DNA of 64,000 nucleotides from Evtepia gabavorous. Its GTDB lineage: Bacteria; Bacillota; Clostridia; Oscillospirales; Oscillospiraceae. Both the position numbers and the translations under genes were made by a program. Under the pieces are notes generated by a model that did not search any database, had not been told where the DNA came from, and saw nothing but the letters and a program-made list of their open reading frames with translations. The stretch lies in contig NZ_QQRQ01000004.1 in the NCBI RefSeq assembly GCF_003425665.1, positions 62,001-126,000 of the forward strand. Reading direction: 5' to 3'. Of the stretch, positions 52,405 to 59,683 are shown one piece after another; within the stretch, counting starts at the first letter, position 1, and each line of letters starts with the position of its first letter.

Positions 52405-53166
52405 ATGACGAGAGCGGAATGGGAAGCCTTGGTGGAATATACCTTGAATATCGGCCGGCAGATGATGGAGTGCGGCGCGGAGGCCTGGCGGGCGGAGAAT
52501 ACCATGGCCAGGATTTTTCGGGCCTATGACCTGGAGGTCCTGGATGCCCATGTGATCGCCACCCAGGCGGCGGTGACAGTGAAGACCCCCACGGGGGAAC
52601 ACTATACCAGCACCTGCATGATCCTGCCGGACAAGACCGGGACGGATTTGGGGCGCCTGGAGACCCTCAATGCCGCCGCGCGGCATATCTGTGATGCGCC
52701 GCCGCCCTTGGAGGAGCTTCCCCTTTGCCTGAAGCGGCCAGTGGCCCGATGGTCCTGGCGGGAGCTATTGGGCTATCTGTTGGGCGCCGGGGCCTTTGCC
52801 ATCTTCTTCGGCGGCGTCTTCTTAGACGGCGTGGCGGCAGGGGCCATCGGCGGCGTGGTTTACCTCATGGAGCAGGTGCGCCGGGTCCACCAGCAAAACA
52901 AAATTATCTACACTGTTGTGGCCTGTTTCCTGGCGGGCCTGCTGGCCCAGGCCTGTGTCGGAATAGGCTTTGGGGTCAACCTGGACTTGATTATGATTGG
53001 GGACATTATGCTCTTTATCCCAGGGCTGGTGATCGTCAACGGCGTCCGGGAGTTCTTTTACGCGGATATCCTCACCGGGCTCTATCGCCTGGTGGAGGCG
53101 CTCCTCATTGCAGGGGCCATTGCCGCAGGCTACGCGGTATCTTTGATGATGGGAGGGAGCCTGTGA
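52405..53166 (+). CDS. Threonine/serine exporter family protein, first half
   Basis: This 253-aa protein has the ThrE N-terminal domain. A cytoplasmic region (residues 1-110, with MMECGAEAWRAENTMARI and TPTGEHYTSTCMI) is followed by about five transmembrane helices (GYLLGAGAFAIFFGGVF and others). In actinobacteria ThrE is one protein; in Firmicutes it is split. The second half is encoded immediately downstream and the stop/start overlap as TGATG, so both are needed as one exporter. The actual substrate is not shown by sequence. Confidence 0.88.
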   Translation: MTRAEWEALVEYTLNIGRQMMECGAEAWRAENTMARIFRAYDLEVLDAHVIATQAAVTVKTPTGEHYTSTCMILPDKTGTDLGRLETLNAAARHICDAPPPLEELPLCLKRPVARWSWRELLGYLLGAGAFAIFFGGVFLDGVAAGAIGGVVYLMEQVRRVHQQNKIIYTVVACFLAGLLAQACVGIGFGVNLDLIMIGDIMLFIPGLVIVNGVREFFYADILTGLYRLVEALLIAGAIAAGYAVSLMMGGSL

Positions 53167-53648
53167 TGGGAGAAGGCGCGATACAGATTCTGTGCGGCGG
53201 TTTGGGGACGCTGGCCTACGCCCTGTTCTTCCATGTCCGTCCCCGCCATCTGCTCCTGGCCACCTTGGGCGGTGCGCTGTCCTGGCTGCTGTATCTTCTG
53301 GTGCTGGCCCGGGACGGGAATGTATTTCTCAGTGCGTTGGTGGCCTCCATGGGGGTCTGCCTGTGGTCTGAGGGAATGGCCCGGGTGCGAAAAGCCCCCG
53401 CCAACATTTTTATGATTCCCGGTATCATCCCCCTGCTCCCCGGCGGGGCGCTGTATTATACCATGAGTGCCCTCATCGGAGGGGACATGGATACGGTCAT
53501 GCTGAAGGGGAAAGAGACTGGACTGATGGCCTTGGGAATTGTGGTGGGCATCCTGGTTGCCTCTGAGTTGGTCCGCATGATCCTTTGGGCGGAGATTCGC
53601 CGGAAAAAAATGCTCCGTAGCCGCCGGACGCCGCCGGGGCCCCGGTGA
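53166..53648 (+). CDS. Threonine/serine exporter family protein, second half (ThrE_2)
   Basis: This 160-aa membrane protein has four or five helices and the ThrE_2 (DUF3815) motif MIPGIIPLLPGGALYYTM. It is translationally coupled to the preceding ThrE-type gene by TGATG and supplies the C-terminal membrane half of the transporter. Confidence 0.88.
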   Translation: MGEGAIQILCGGLGTLAYALFFHVRPRHLLLATLGGALSWLLYLLVLARDGNVFLSALVASMGVCLWSEGMARVRKAPANIFMIPGIIPLLPGGALYYTMSALIGGDMDTVMLKGKETGLMALGIVVGILVASELVRMILWAEIRRKKMLRSRRTPPGPR

Positions 53649-53709
53649 GGAAGAATCTGGACTTATAAAATATTCCCTTTTTGGCTCTGTTAAAAAGACC
53701 AATTCCCGT

Positions 53710-53715
53710 TATAAT
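53710..53715 (+). promoter_or_regulatory. Probable -10 box upstream of the UPF0340 gene
   Basis: A perfect TATAAT lies 65 bp before the start codon in an AT-rich gap. The -35 is poor. Confidence 0.4.
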
Positions 53716-53780
53716 AAGAAAGAACGGCAAATACGCCCGGAGGAACCCAAGGAAAAAGGAAACGCATCGAGGTGTTTGAT

Positions 53781-54326
53781 ATGTTAGAGCAAGTCCGAAA
53801 AGAAGCCCATGCCGCCGCCCAGCAGATCTGTGAGGCAGCCAAACTCCGCCAGGGCCAGATTCTGGTGGTGGGCTGTTCCACCAGTGAGGTGACCGGTCAT
53901 AAAGTGGGGAGTTATTCCAGCCCGGAACTGGGGCAGGCCATCTATGAAGGGATGCAGGAGGTTCTCATTCCCCGGGGAATTTATTTGGCGGCCCAGTGCT
54001 GTGAGCATCTGAACCGGGCCATCATTGTGGAGGCCGAAGCAGTGGGGCAGGGAGAAATCTGCAACGTGGTGCCTCAGCCGAAAGCGGGTGGCTCCTTTGC
54101 CACGGCCGCCTACCATGGGTTCCGGCATCCTGTGGCGTTGGAGCAAATCCAGGCGGACGCGGGCCTGGACATTGGAGGGACCCTCATCGGGATGCATTTG
54201 AAGCATGTGGCGGTTCCTGTCCGCCTGGAACAGAAACAGATTGGAGAAGCCATTCTCCTGGCTGCGCGGGTGCGCCCCAAGTTCATTGGGGGGGACCGGG
54301 CGGTCTACGATGAGACATTGAAATAA
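53781..54326 (+). CDS. UPF0340 family protein (YwlG-like)
   Basis: This 181-aa soluble protein has the UPF0340/TIGR01440 signature: GQILVVGCSTSEVTGHKVG, LAAQCCEHLNRA, VPQPKAGGSFATAAY, DIGGTLIGMHLKHVAVP. The function is unknown; the family is widespread in Firmicutes. ATG 53781 lies six bases from GAGGTG; an in-frame GTG at 53772 overlaps that site and is rejected. Monocistronic by context. Confidence 0.92.
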   Translation: MLEQVRKEAHAAAQQICEAAKLRQGQILVVGCSTSEVTGHKVGSYSSPELGQAIYEGMQEVLIPRGIYLAAQCCEHLNRAIIVEAEAVGQGEICNVVPQPKAGGSFATAAYHGFRHPVALEQIQADAGLDIGGTLIGMHLKHVAVPVRLEQKQIGEAILLAARVRPKFIGGDRAVYDETLK

Positions 54327-54328
54327 GA

Positions 54329-54373
54329 GAAGAACCCCCTTCCCCAGAGCGGCTCTGGGGAAGGGGGTTCTTC
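54329..54373. terminator. Bidirectional hairpin between convergent genes
   Basis: A perfect 20-bp stem (54329-54348 with 54354-54373) has a 5-nt loop. It is three bases after the UPF0340 stop. The minus-strand exit (TCTTATTT) is more U-rich than the plus-strand exit. Confidence 0.85.
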
Positions 54374-54382
54374 GATGCTTGG

Positions 54383-54413
54383 CTGCCCCGCTGCCGCACC
54401 GGCAGCGGGGCAG
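54383..54413. other. Second GC-rich hairpin in the same convergent gap
   Basis: A perfect 13-bp stem CTGCCCCGCTGCC with GGCAGCGGGGCAG (54383-54395 and 54401-54413) and a 5-nt loop lies 21 bp after the acyl-CoA dehydrogenase stop. It lacks a T-run on either side, so alone it would be a mRNA 3'-end stabiliser more than a terminator. Confidence 0.7.
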
Positions 54414-54434
54414 GGGAGTCAAAACAATAATGAA

Positions 54435-55577
54435 TTACACGAACAATCCTTTGCTCAGTACGATCTTCTGAATTTCGCTGGTGCCCTCGTAAATCTGGGT
54501 GATCTTTGCGTCGCGCATGAGGCGTTCCACGTGATACTCCTTCATAAAGCCGTTGCCGCCCAGCATCTGAACTGCGTCGGTGGTCACGTGCATGGCGGTC
54601 TCTGCGGCGATGAGCTTGGCCTTGGCGGCGGAGGCGGAGAAGGGCTTGTGTTCGTCCTTGTCGCAGGCGGCTTTGTAGACCATGTACTTGGCCATCTCAA
54701 TCTCATTGGCCAGGTCCACCATCCGGAAGGCCAGGTGCTGGTTCTTATAGAGGGGCTTTTTGAACTGCTCCCGCTGCATCAGGTACTTCCGGGCGATCTC
54801 AAAAGCGCCCTCTGCAATGCCCAGGGCCTGGGAGGCGATGCCGATGCGGCCGCCGTCCAGGGTTTTCATGGCGGCGACGAAGCCCTTGCCCGGCGGGGTA
54901 ATCATATTGGCCACGGGGACGCGGACATCGGTGAAGTGAAGCTCACTGACCATGGCGCTGCGGATGCCCATGGTGTTGTGGCGGGCGCCGATGGTAAAGC
55001 CCGGGGTATTTCTCTCCACCACGAAGGTGGCGATGCTCTTGGGCCCCAGCTCGTGGTCGGTGAGGGCGTAGACGCAGAAGTAGTCGGACAGGGGGCCGTT
55101 GGTGATAAAGCACTTGCTGCCGTTGATGATGTACTCGTCTCCGTCCCGCTGGGCGAAGGTCAGCATACCGCTGACGTCGGAGCCGGCGGTGGGCTCAGTC
55201 AGACCGAAGGAACCCAGATGCCCGTCCCGGAGCACAGGGGGCATGAAGCGCTTAAGCTGCTCATCGGTGGCCTCGGAGAAGTACAGGCTGCCGCCATACA
55301 GAGAGGTGGCAACGGAGAAAGAGACACCCAGGGAGGGGTCCACTTTGGAGATCTCTTCCACAGCCAGGGCGTATTCCATGTAGCCCAGCCCCTGACCGCC
55401 GTATTCCTTGGCATAGGGAAGACCGATGAATCCCATGTCGCACAGATCTTTGTAGAGGTTCACATCGTACTCGCGGGTCTCGTCCCGTTCAAGGACCTTG
55501 GGAGCCACCTTTTTCTCGGTGAAGTCACGGGCCATTTTCTGGATCGAGAGTTGTTGTTCGTTCAGTTCAAAGTTCAT
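54435..55577 (-). CDS. Acyl-CoA dehydrogenase, butyryl-CoA dehydrogenase-like
   Basis: This 380-aa FAD enzyme oxidises short-chain acyl-CoA or, in the fermentation direction, reduces crotonyl-CoA with electron-transferring flavoprotein. Motifs are FGLTEPTAGSDVSG, the YEGTSEIQ segment with the catalytic glutamate near residue 365, and QMLGGNGFMKEYHVERLMRD in pieces. Length and wording match the Bcd-type enzymes of butyrate producers. No etfBA, crotonase or thiolase gene is adjacent, so the pathway role is inferred. AAGGAGA lies upstream of the ATG. Confidence 0.93.
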   Translation of the reverse strand: MNFELNEQQLSIQKMARDFTEKKVAPKVLERDETREYDVNLYKDLCDMGFIGLPYAKEYGGQGLGYMEYALAVEEISKVDPSLGVSFSVATSLYGGSLYFSEATDEQLKRFMPPVLRDGHLGSFGLTEPTAGSDVSGMLTFAQRDGDEYIINGSKCFITNGPLSDYFCVYALTDHELGPKSIATFVVERNTPGFTIGARHNTMGIRSAMVSELHFTDVRVPVANMITPPGKGFVAAMKTLDGGRIGIASQALGIAEGAFEIARKYLMQREQFKKPLYKNQHLAFRMVDLANEIEMAKYMVYKAACDKDEHKPFSASAAKAKLIAAETAMHVTTDAVQMLGGNGFMKEYHVERLMRDAKITQIYEGTSEIQKIVLSKGLFV

Positions 55578-55687
55578 GATGGTATTGTCTCCTTTTTTGC
55601 ATTGGTAAGAACCAACTGGCCTGCTTGACTGAAAGCGCTGTCACGGACGACAGAGATCTCGACAATCGTTTCCGGCCAAGGACAAAT

Positions 55688-55699
55688 TGTACAGGTACA
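55688..55699. promoter_or_regulatory. Operator-like inverted repeat at the acyl-CoA dehydrogenase promoter
   Basis: TGTACAGGTACA is a perfect 5-bp inverted repeat with a 2-base centre. It directly abuts the -10 box and covers the expected transcription start, a typical repressor position. The regulator is unknown. Confidence 0.4.
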
Positions 55700-55727
55700 C
55701 ATTACCACATGGAATCACGAAAATCAA
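55699..55727 (-). promoter_or_regulatory. Sigma-A-type promoter of the acyl-CoA dehydrogenase gene
   Basis: On the minus strand TTGATT (55727-55722) and TAATGT (55704-55699) have a 17-bp spacer. This implies a leader of about 115 nt. Confidence 0.6.
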
Positions 55728-55808
55728 CGCCGTGACTTTAATTTTTTCGTGCAGAAGAAATATTTTTTTCTTTTCTTGCTTTTCAAAATTTTCATTGAGA
55801 CCGGAGAA

Positions 55809-55923
55809 TTGCCTGAGAGAGATAAAACCAGGCAAGCATCTTTGTGGATCATTGCCAGAACCGGCAAAGATGCGCCCAAAAAGAACCGGCAGCGATTTCC
55901 CATATCGCTGCCGGTCCTTTTTT
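55809..55923 (+). ncRNA. Candidate structured RNA: three hairpins ending in a terminator
   Basis: Hairpin A pairs TTGCCTG (55809-55815) with CAGGCAA (55829-55835). Hairpin B pairs GCATCTTTG (55836-55844) with CAAAGATGC (55865-55873) and has an alternative inner stem TTGCC/GGCAA. Hairpin C is a perfect 12-bp stem (55885-55896 with 55904-55915) followed by TTTTTT. AGAACCGGCA occurs in B and again at the start of C, so alternative pairing is possible. No gene follows on the plus strand and I could not find a convincing promoter. The minus-strand reading also ends hairpin C in a T-rich tract. Confidence 0.45.
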
Positions 55924-55927
55924 AAAA

Positions 55928-55953
55928 AGAGAGAAAAGAGAGAGAAAAGAGAG
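55928..55953. repeat. 11-bp purine-rich tandem duplication
   Basis: AGAGAGAAAAG occurs twice in tandem (55928-55938 and 55939-55949), followed by AGAG. It lies just past the structured element; no function is apparent. Confidence 0.8.
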
Positions 55954-56132
55954 TGTGTAAGTAAAGTCAGAAGTTTTTGATCTCTGCTGCTTACAGGTGA
56001 TATAGTACAGGAGAATTGTGACCAAAATATTGGAATGATATGGCTAAATTATGAATTCCGTGACGGTTTTGTAAACGATTTCTTAATCGGACATAAGAAA
56101 CAGGAGATGGGCTTTTGGATAGGGGGCAAGAG

Positions 56133-56169
56133 ACAAAAACTGCGGGGAACCTGAAATGGTTCCCCGCAG
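56133..56169 (-). terminator. Intrinsic terminator after the TolC-family gene
   Basis: A perfect 12-bp stem (56140-56151 with 56158-56169) has a 6-nt loop and is followed on the minus strand by TTTTTG. It is 9 bp after the stop codon. Confidence 0.92.
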
Positions 56170-56178
56170 GGGATGGAC

Positions 56179-57564
56179 TTATCCGGCGCTGCTGACCAGC
56201 CCTTGTTTTACGGCCTGTTCGTAGCTGTGATAGGCGGTGTACAGCTCCATCTCTGCCGCGGTGACATCCCGCTTAGCGGTGTTCAGCGTGTTCTTAGCGT
56301 CCAGAAGGGCGTTATCCGAGAGGTTGCCCAGCTCGTGCTTTCGCTCTGCCACGGCGTAGACCTGTTCCTCATAGGCCAGGGCACTCTCCTTGGCCGACAG
56401 CGCGGCTTGGGCGGGGGCGAGGGCCTTGTAGAGGGATTGGAAGGAGAGTTCAAACTCCGCGATGGTGGCGTCGTTTTGATAGAGGGTGGACTGATAGGTA
56501 TACTCCGCCATCTTGTACTGGTAGCTGTTCTTTCCCTCCTCCCGCCGGGCGTCGTCCATGGCCTGCTTGGCGTCCTCCACAGACCGGGCAGAGGCATAGA
56601 GGGTGTAGCTGTTCTCCTTGGCCTTTTCCAGGTCGGAGGTATAGGAAATGGCGGCCAGTTGTCCCTGGGTGACGTAGGGGGTGCTGGTAAGGGTCAGGCG
56701 GCCTGTGGGGACATCTCCCATCAGGGACTGGAGGGAACTGTACAGGGTGGAGATGGTGTTCTCCAGACTGTCCATGGAGGCCTTCAGACTGTCATAGCCG
56801 CTTTGGGCCTGCAGCAGGGTCAGCTGGGAGACCTGCCCCAATTCATAGCGCAGCTCCACTTCCCGCAGGGAACGCTGGGTGCTTTCCATGGTCTCCTGCA
56901 GGGCCTCCAGCTGAAGCTGGGTGGAGAGGATGGTCAGATAGAGGGACTCCGCCCCGGCAATGGTCTGGGCGGCGGCATAGTCGATTTGGCGGGCGGTGTC
57001 CTCCAAGGTTTTTTGGTAGTCCTCCTTCTGGTCCTGCAGATCGTCTAACTGGTCTTCCATGGATTCCAAGGAGGCTTTCAAGCTTGCCGCTTGCATTTCG
57101 CTATATTTACCGAGTGCAATTAAAGAAAGTGAATCAAACATGCCATCGGTAATATCACTTACGTTAGAAATTTTGCCTTCAGTTATGGCTATTTGTTTTA
57201 GAGTATGCTCTAAATTTTTCTTTGCATTTGCTAATTCTCCGGCCCCGCTGCTCACAAGCATAGAGATCTGTAGCTCCATGGCATCAATGGCATCCTCCAT
57301 CTCGTCGATGGCCTCATCCCAGTCCATGGCCTCGGCGGATTTCAGGCTCTCTTGCGCCGCCTTCAAGGTCAGGTTGTTGGCCTTTACCCGAGGGCCGATC
57401 TGGTCGAAGGAGAGGGTCCCGTCTGAGGGAATGGTGACCGAGGTGTTGCCTGTGGAGGACTGGGGCTGTCCGCTGTCGTTGGGTGCCCGCACCGCCGCGG
57501 CGGGTGCGGACAGGGACAGCAGGGCAGAGCAGGTTAGGCACAGGGCCGCGAAACGTTTTTTCAT
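56179..57564 (-). CDS. TolC-family coiled-coil secreted protein
   Basis: This 461-aa protein has a signal peptide (KKRFAALCLTCSALLSLSAPAAA) and then long amphipathic helices with the TolC-family repeat. The key halves include YELGQVSQLTLLQAQSGYDSL and KHELGNLSDNALLDAKNTLN, the two repeats each with the GxxS helix-entry pattern. In diderms TolC forms an outer-membrane channel; in a monoderm it cannot span such a membrane, so a cell-wall or secretion role is likely but unknown. No adjacent membrane-fusion or pump genes are seen. Codons 109-158 are strikingly AT-rich (separate entry). Confidence 0.82.
   Translation of the reverse strand: MKKRFAALCLTCSALLSLSAPAAAVRAPNDSGQPQSSTGNTSVTIPSDGTLSFDQIGPRVKANNLTLKAAQESLKSAEAMDWDEAIDEMEDAIDAMELQISMLVSSGAGELANAKKNLEHTLKQIAITEGKISNVSDITDGMFDSLSLIALGKYSEMQAASLKASLESMEDQLDDLQDQKEDYQKTLEDTARQIDYAAAQTIAGAESLYLTILSTQLQLEALQETMESTQRSLREVELRYELGQVSQLTLLQAQSGYDSLKASMDSLENTISTLYSSLQSLMGDVPTGRLTLTSTPYVTQGQLAAISYTSDLEKAKENSYTLYASARSVEDAKQAMDDARREEGKNSYQYKMAEYTYQSTLYQNDATIAEFELSFQSLYKALAPAQAALSAKESALAYEEQVYAVAERKHELGNLSDNALLDAKNTLNTAKRDVTAAEMELYTAYHSYEQAVKQGLVSSAG
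57091..57240 (-). other. AT-rich patch inside the TolC-family gene
   Basis: By hand count 49 of 150 bases are G or C (33%), against about 55-60% in the flanking coding sequence of the same gene. The reading frame continues. Codons such as TTA, ATA, CTA, CAA and AGT, rare in neighbouring genes, cluster here. The patch encodes about residues 109-158, within the first long helical hairpin. Confidence 0.85.
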
Positions 57565-57664
57565 AGGGGGTTCCTCCTGGCGTGGAAAAGGGAATCGGTT
57601 GTTAGAAACCGGACGAAAGTGTTGCTATTTTAGCAGAGTTCTATGAAGAAACTGTGAACAGAAG

Positions 57665-57702
57665 GAAAAAATCGAAGGTCACCCAGTGACCTTCGATTTT
57701 TT
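57665..57702 (-). terminator. Intrinsic terminator after the SSB-like gene
   Basis: A perfect 17-bp stem (57666-57682 with 57686-57702) has a 3-nt loop. A/T runs at the stem base give a U-tract on either strand; on the minus strand it follows the stop codon by 16 bp. Confidence 0.92.
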
Positions 57703-57718
57703 TCAGCTTGCTTCGGGC

Positions 57719-58348
57719 TTACCGCAGATCGGTTTCCTGGGGCAGCTCCTCTGGAAACGCCAAGCAGGTGATGGAGATTTCAAATGCGGTGCGCTCCTGG
57801 GTGGTCTCCCCGATGGTTTTGAGGTAGGTGCGGCTCTGCAGCCGTCCGTCCAGCCAGAGGGCATCCCCTGTCTGAAGCTGGCTGCACTGCAGAGCCAGGC
57901 TGCCCCAGGCGATGCAGGGGAGATAGTCGGCCCGGCGGTAACGGCGGTTGACCGCCAGGAGCAGGTCGCAGATATCCCGACCCAGGGGGGTGCGCCGCAG
58001 AACCGGGGGCTTGCAGAGGACCCCGTGCAGGAACACCTGGTTGCAGGGGTCCCCCTCTCCCGGGACCACAGACCGGGCCAGGACAGTGATCACCAGCCGG
58101 TTGCCCACCCCGCTGCGGTTGTTAAAGGAGCGAATCTCCCCAGTCACCTCCACGAAGGCGCCCGCCTGGGGGAGGGCAGTCTCCGGGGAGGAGAGGGGGA
58201 AGAGAATGTTCAGCAGGTCCTCCCGCCCCGACAGGCGGGGCACTGCCAGGGGAAAGCGATAGAAGTCGATGCCGTGTACCTGATGGGACAGAACTGCCTC
58301 TCCGGCGACGGTCCCCCGCAGGACCACCCGGTTTTCCTTTTGTTCCAT
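57719..58348 (-). CDS. SSB-like protein with two OB folds
   Basis: This 209-aa protein appears to hold two single-stranded-DNA-binding (OB-fold) domains in tandem. Residues 5-92 begin NRVVLRGTVAGEAVLS and include FVEVTGEIRSFNNRSG. Residues 100-200 begin NQVFLHGVLCKPPVLRRTP and contain LLAVNRRYRRADYLPCIAWG and LWLDGRLQSRTYLK, the usual SSB pattern. It lacks the acidic SSB tail tip (DDIPF-type) at its C-terminus. The regular replicative SSB is expected elsewhere in the genome, so this may be a specialised paralogue. Confidence 0.75.
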   Translation of the reverse strand: MEQKENRVVLRGTVAGEAVLSHQVHGIDFYRFPLAVPRLSGREDLLNILFPLSSPETALPQAGAFVEVTGEIRSFNNRSGVGNRLVITVLARSVVPGEGDPCNQVFLHGVLCKPPVLRRTPLGRDICDLLLAVNRRYRRADYLPCIAWGSLALQCSQLQTGDALWLDGRLQSRTYLKTIGETTQERTAFEISITCLAFPEELPQETDLR

Positions 58349-58422
58349 GTTCAGACCGCCTCCAAAGTTTGTTGACTGTCTGAACTATATGAGCTGCCGG
58401 AAGAAACTATGCCGGGGTTTTC

Positions 58423-58623
58423 TCAGTCCTTGGATTTATAGTAGAGCATACAGTGGCAGAATCCCTCGTAATTGGGGTCGGCGATCTGATCCCGAAACTC
58501 CTGACAGATACATTTGGTGGCGGGAGAGACCTCCAGCTTGCAGGGACAGTGCCCGCCCTTTCGTTTCAGCCCCTCTCGAATCTTGGCCACAATCTCTTTG
58601 TCTTCATTCAAACGAACGCTCAT
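58423..58623 (-). CDS. Minimal ferredoxin-thioredoxin reductase catalytic-domain protein
   Basis: This 66-aa protein has the three CxC motifs of the ferredoxin-thioredoxin reductase catalytic chain: CPC (residues 26-28), CIC and CHC, with CICQEFRDQI and GFCHCMLYYK wording. The motif cysteines would hold a 4Fe-4S cluster and the redox disulfide. It is shorter than plant or cyanobacterial beta chains (about 110 aa), and no variable chain is encoded nearby. GGAGGCACC precedes the ATG. The electron donor and target thioredoxin are unknown. Confidence 0.85.
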   Translation of the reverse strand: MSVRLNEDKEIVAKIREGLKRKGGHCPCKLEVSPATKCICQEFRDQIADPNYEGFCHCMLYYKSKD

Positions 58624-58657
58624 ATCGGTGCCTCCTGTGATGGTTTTCAGACATAGC

Positions 58658-59476
58658 TTACCCCAAAGCCACGTCCATTACCATCATGACAGAAAAGCCC
58701 ACCAATGTAAAGAGGGCCATCCAATCTTTGTTTTCGTTGGTTTGGCTTTCCGGGATAAGCTCTTCCACCACCACGTAAATCATAGCGCCGGCGGCAAAGG
58801 CCAGCAGGAAGGGCAGGCAGGTGCGGACCTTCAGCACCAGCAGGGCGCCCAGCACGGCGGCGATGGGCTCCACCACCCCGCTGAGCTGGCCGTAGAAGAA
58901 GGACTGCCCGCGGGAATAGCCCTCCCGGCGGAGGGGGACGCTCACCGCCATGCCCTCCGGCAGATTCTGCAGGCCAATGCCCAGGGCCAGCATCCAGGCC
59001 CCTGCCGCTGTGGAGCCATCCAGCCCATAGGCCAGAGACCCAAAGGCGACCCCGATGGCCATGCCCTCGGGAATGTTATGGAGGGTGATGGAAAAGACCA
59101 GCATGGCACAGCGTTTGAAGCCCGCCTTTCTGCCGCTGTCTTCCCGGCGGAGCAGGGCCCGCCGTTCGCTGAACCGGGTGAACAGACGGTCCCCCAAAAA
59201 CAGAAGGACGCCGCCGCCCATGAAGCCGATCAGCGCGGTAAGCCAGGGATTCATCCCCAGGGAAGCGGACATATCAATGGAGGGGGAGAGCAGGGACCAA
59301 AAGGCCGCGGCCACCATCACCCCGCCGGCCAACCCCAGCATGGCGTCCATCACGTTCCGGTTGGGCTGCCGCATGAAGAAAACCACGCAGGCACCCAGGG
59401 AGGTGAGCGCCCAGGTAAACAGCGTGGCAATCAGGGCCTGAACCGGGAATGCCAGCTGAGAAAAGCTGTCAAGCAT
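58658..59476 (-). CDS. ZIP-family metal transporter
   Basis: This 272-aa membrane protein has about eight helices and the metal-binding pair typical of ZIP transporters, TLHNIPEGMAIGVAFG in one helix and LQNLPEGMAVSVPL in the next. It likely imports zinc, iron or a similar divalent metal. The histidine-rich loop is short and not notably His-rich here. AAAGGAGGAATT precedes the ATG. It is convergent with nothing; the carB-dapF terminator lies upstream. Confidence 0.93.
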   Translation of the reverse strand: MLDSFSQLAFPVQALIATLFTWALTSLGACVVFFMRQPNRNVMDAMLGLAGGVMVAAAFWSLLSPSIDMSASLGMNPWLTALIGFMGGGVLLFLGDRLFTRFSERRALLRREDSGRKAGFKRCAMLVFSITLHNIPEGMAIGVAFGSLAYGLDGSTAAGAWMLALGIGLQNLPEGMAVSVPLRREGYSRGQSFFYGQLSGVVEPIAAVLGALLVLKVRTCLPFLLAFAAGAMIYVVVEELIPESQTNENKDWMALFTLVGFSVMMVMDVALG

Positions 59477-59620
59477 AGAATTCCTCCTTTGGATGATTTG
59501 CCCCGGCGGGCGAGGGGGCGTCTGCCCGGCCTGGGACAGTGTATCCTATGAAGGGAGGAGGAGCGGGGTGCCTATCCCTGTCGGAAGAGAAGAGATCGTT
59601 GATAGAAGCGGGGAGAAAAC

Positions 59621-59667
59621 ACAAAAAGCCGCGCCCGTCGGAGCGTCCGACAGGCGCGGCTTTTTGC
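59621..59667 (-). terminator. Intrinsic terminator after carB-dapF
   Basis: A long stem (59623-59642 with 59646-59665, one C-A mismatch) has a 3-nt loop. On the minus strand it ends in TTTTTG about 17 bp after the stop codon. Confidence 0.9.
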
Positions 59668-59683
59668 GTGTGCATGGAGAGAA

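Larger units (their letters stand above)
55578..56178. other. 600-bp AT-rich intergenic region
   Basis: The longest gene-free stretch of the window. It holds the acyl-CoA dehydrogenase promoter and an operator-like repeat, a three-hairpin structured element, a short purine-rich tandem repeat, and the terminator of the TolC-family gene. A TTGATC (55977) and TATAGT (56001) pair with an 18-bp spacer could be a plus-strand promoter, but no gene follows it. I see no protein-coding frame I would support. Confidence 0.7.

Noticed and set aside
55641-55835. A 64-codon minus-strand frame in the intergenic region
   Set aside because: It crosses the predicted acyl-CoA dehydrogenase promoter and hairpin A, and it has no ribosome-binding site or recognisable product.
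55809-55923. TPP, glycine or T-box riboswitch
   Set aside because: A CTGAGA-like string is present, but the other conserved cores (for example the TPP 3' box or the T-box TGGTACCGCGG) are missing and no gene follows.
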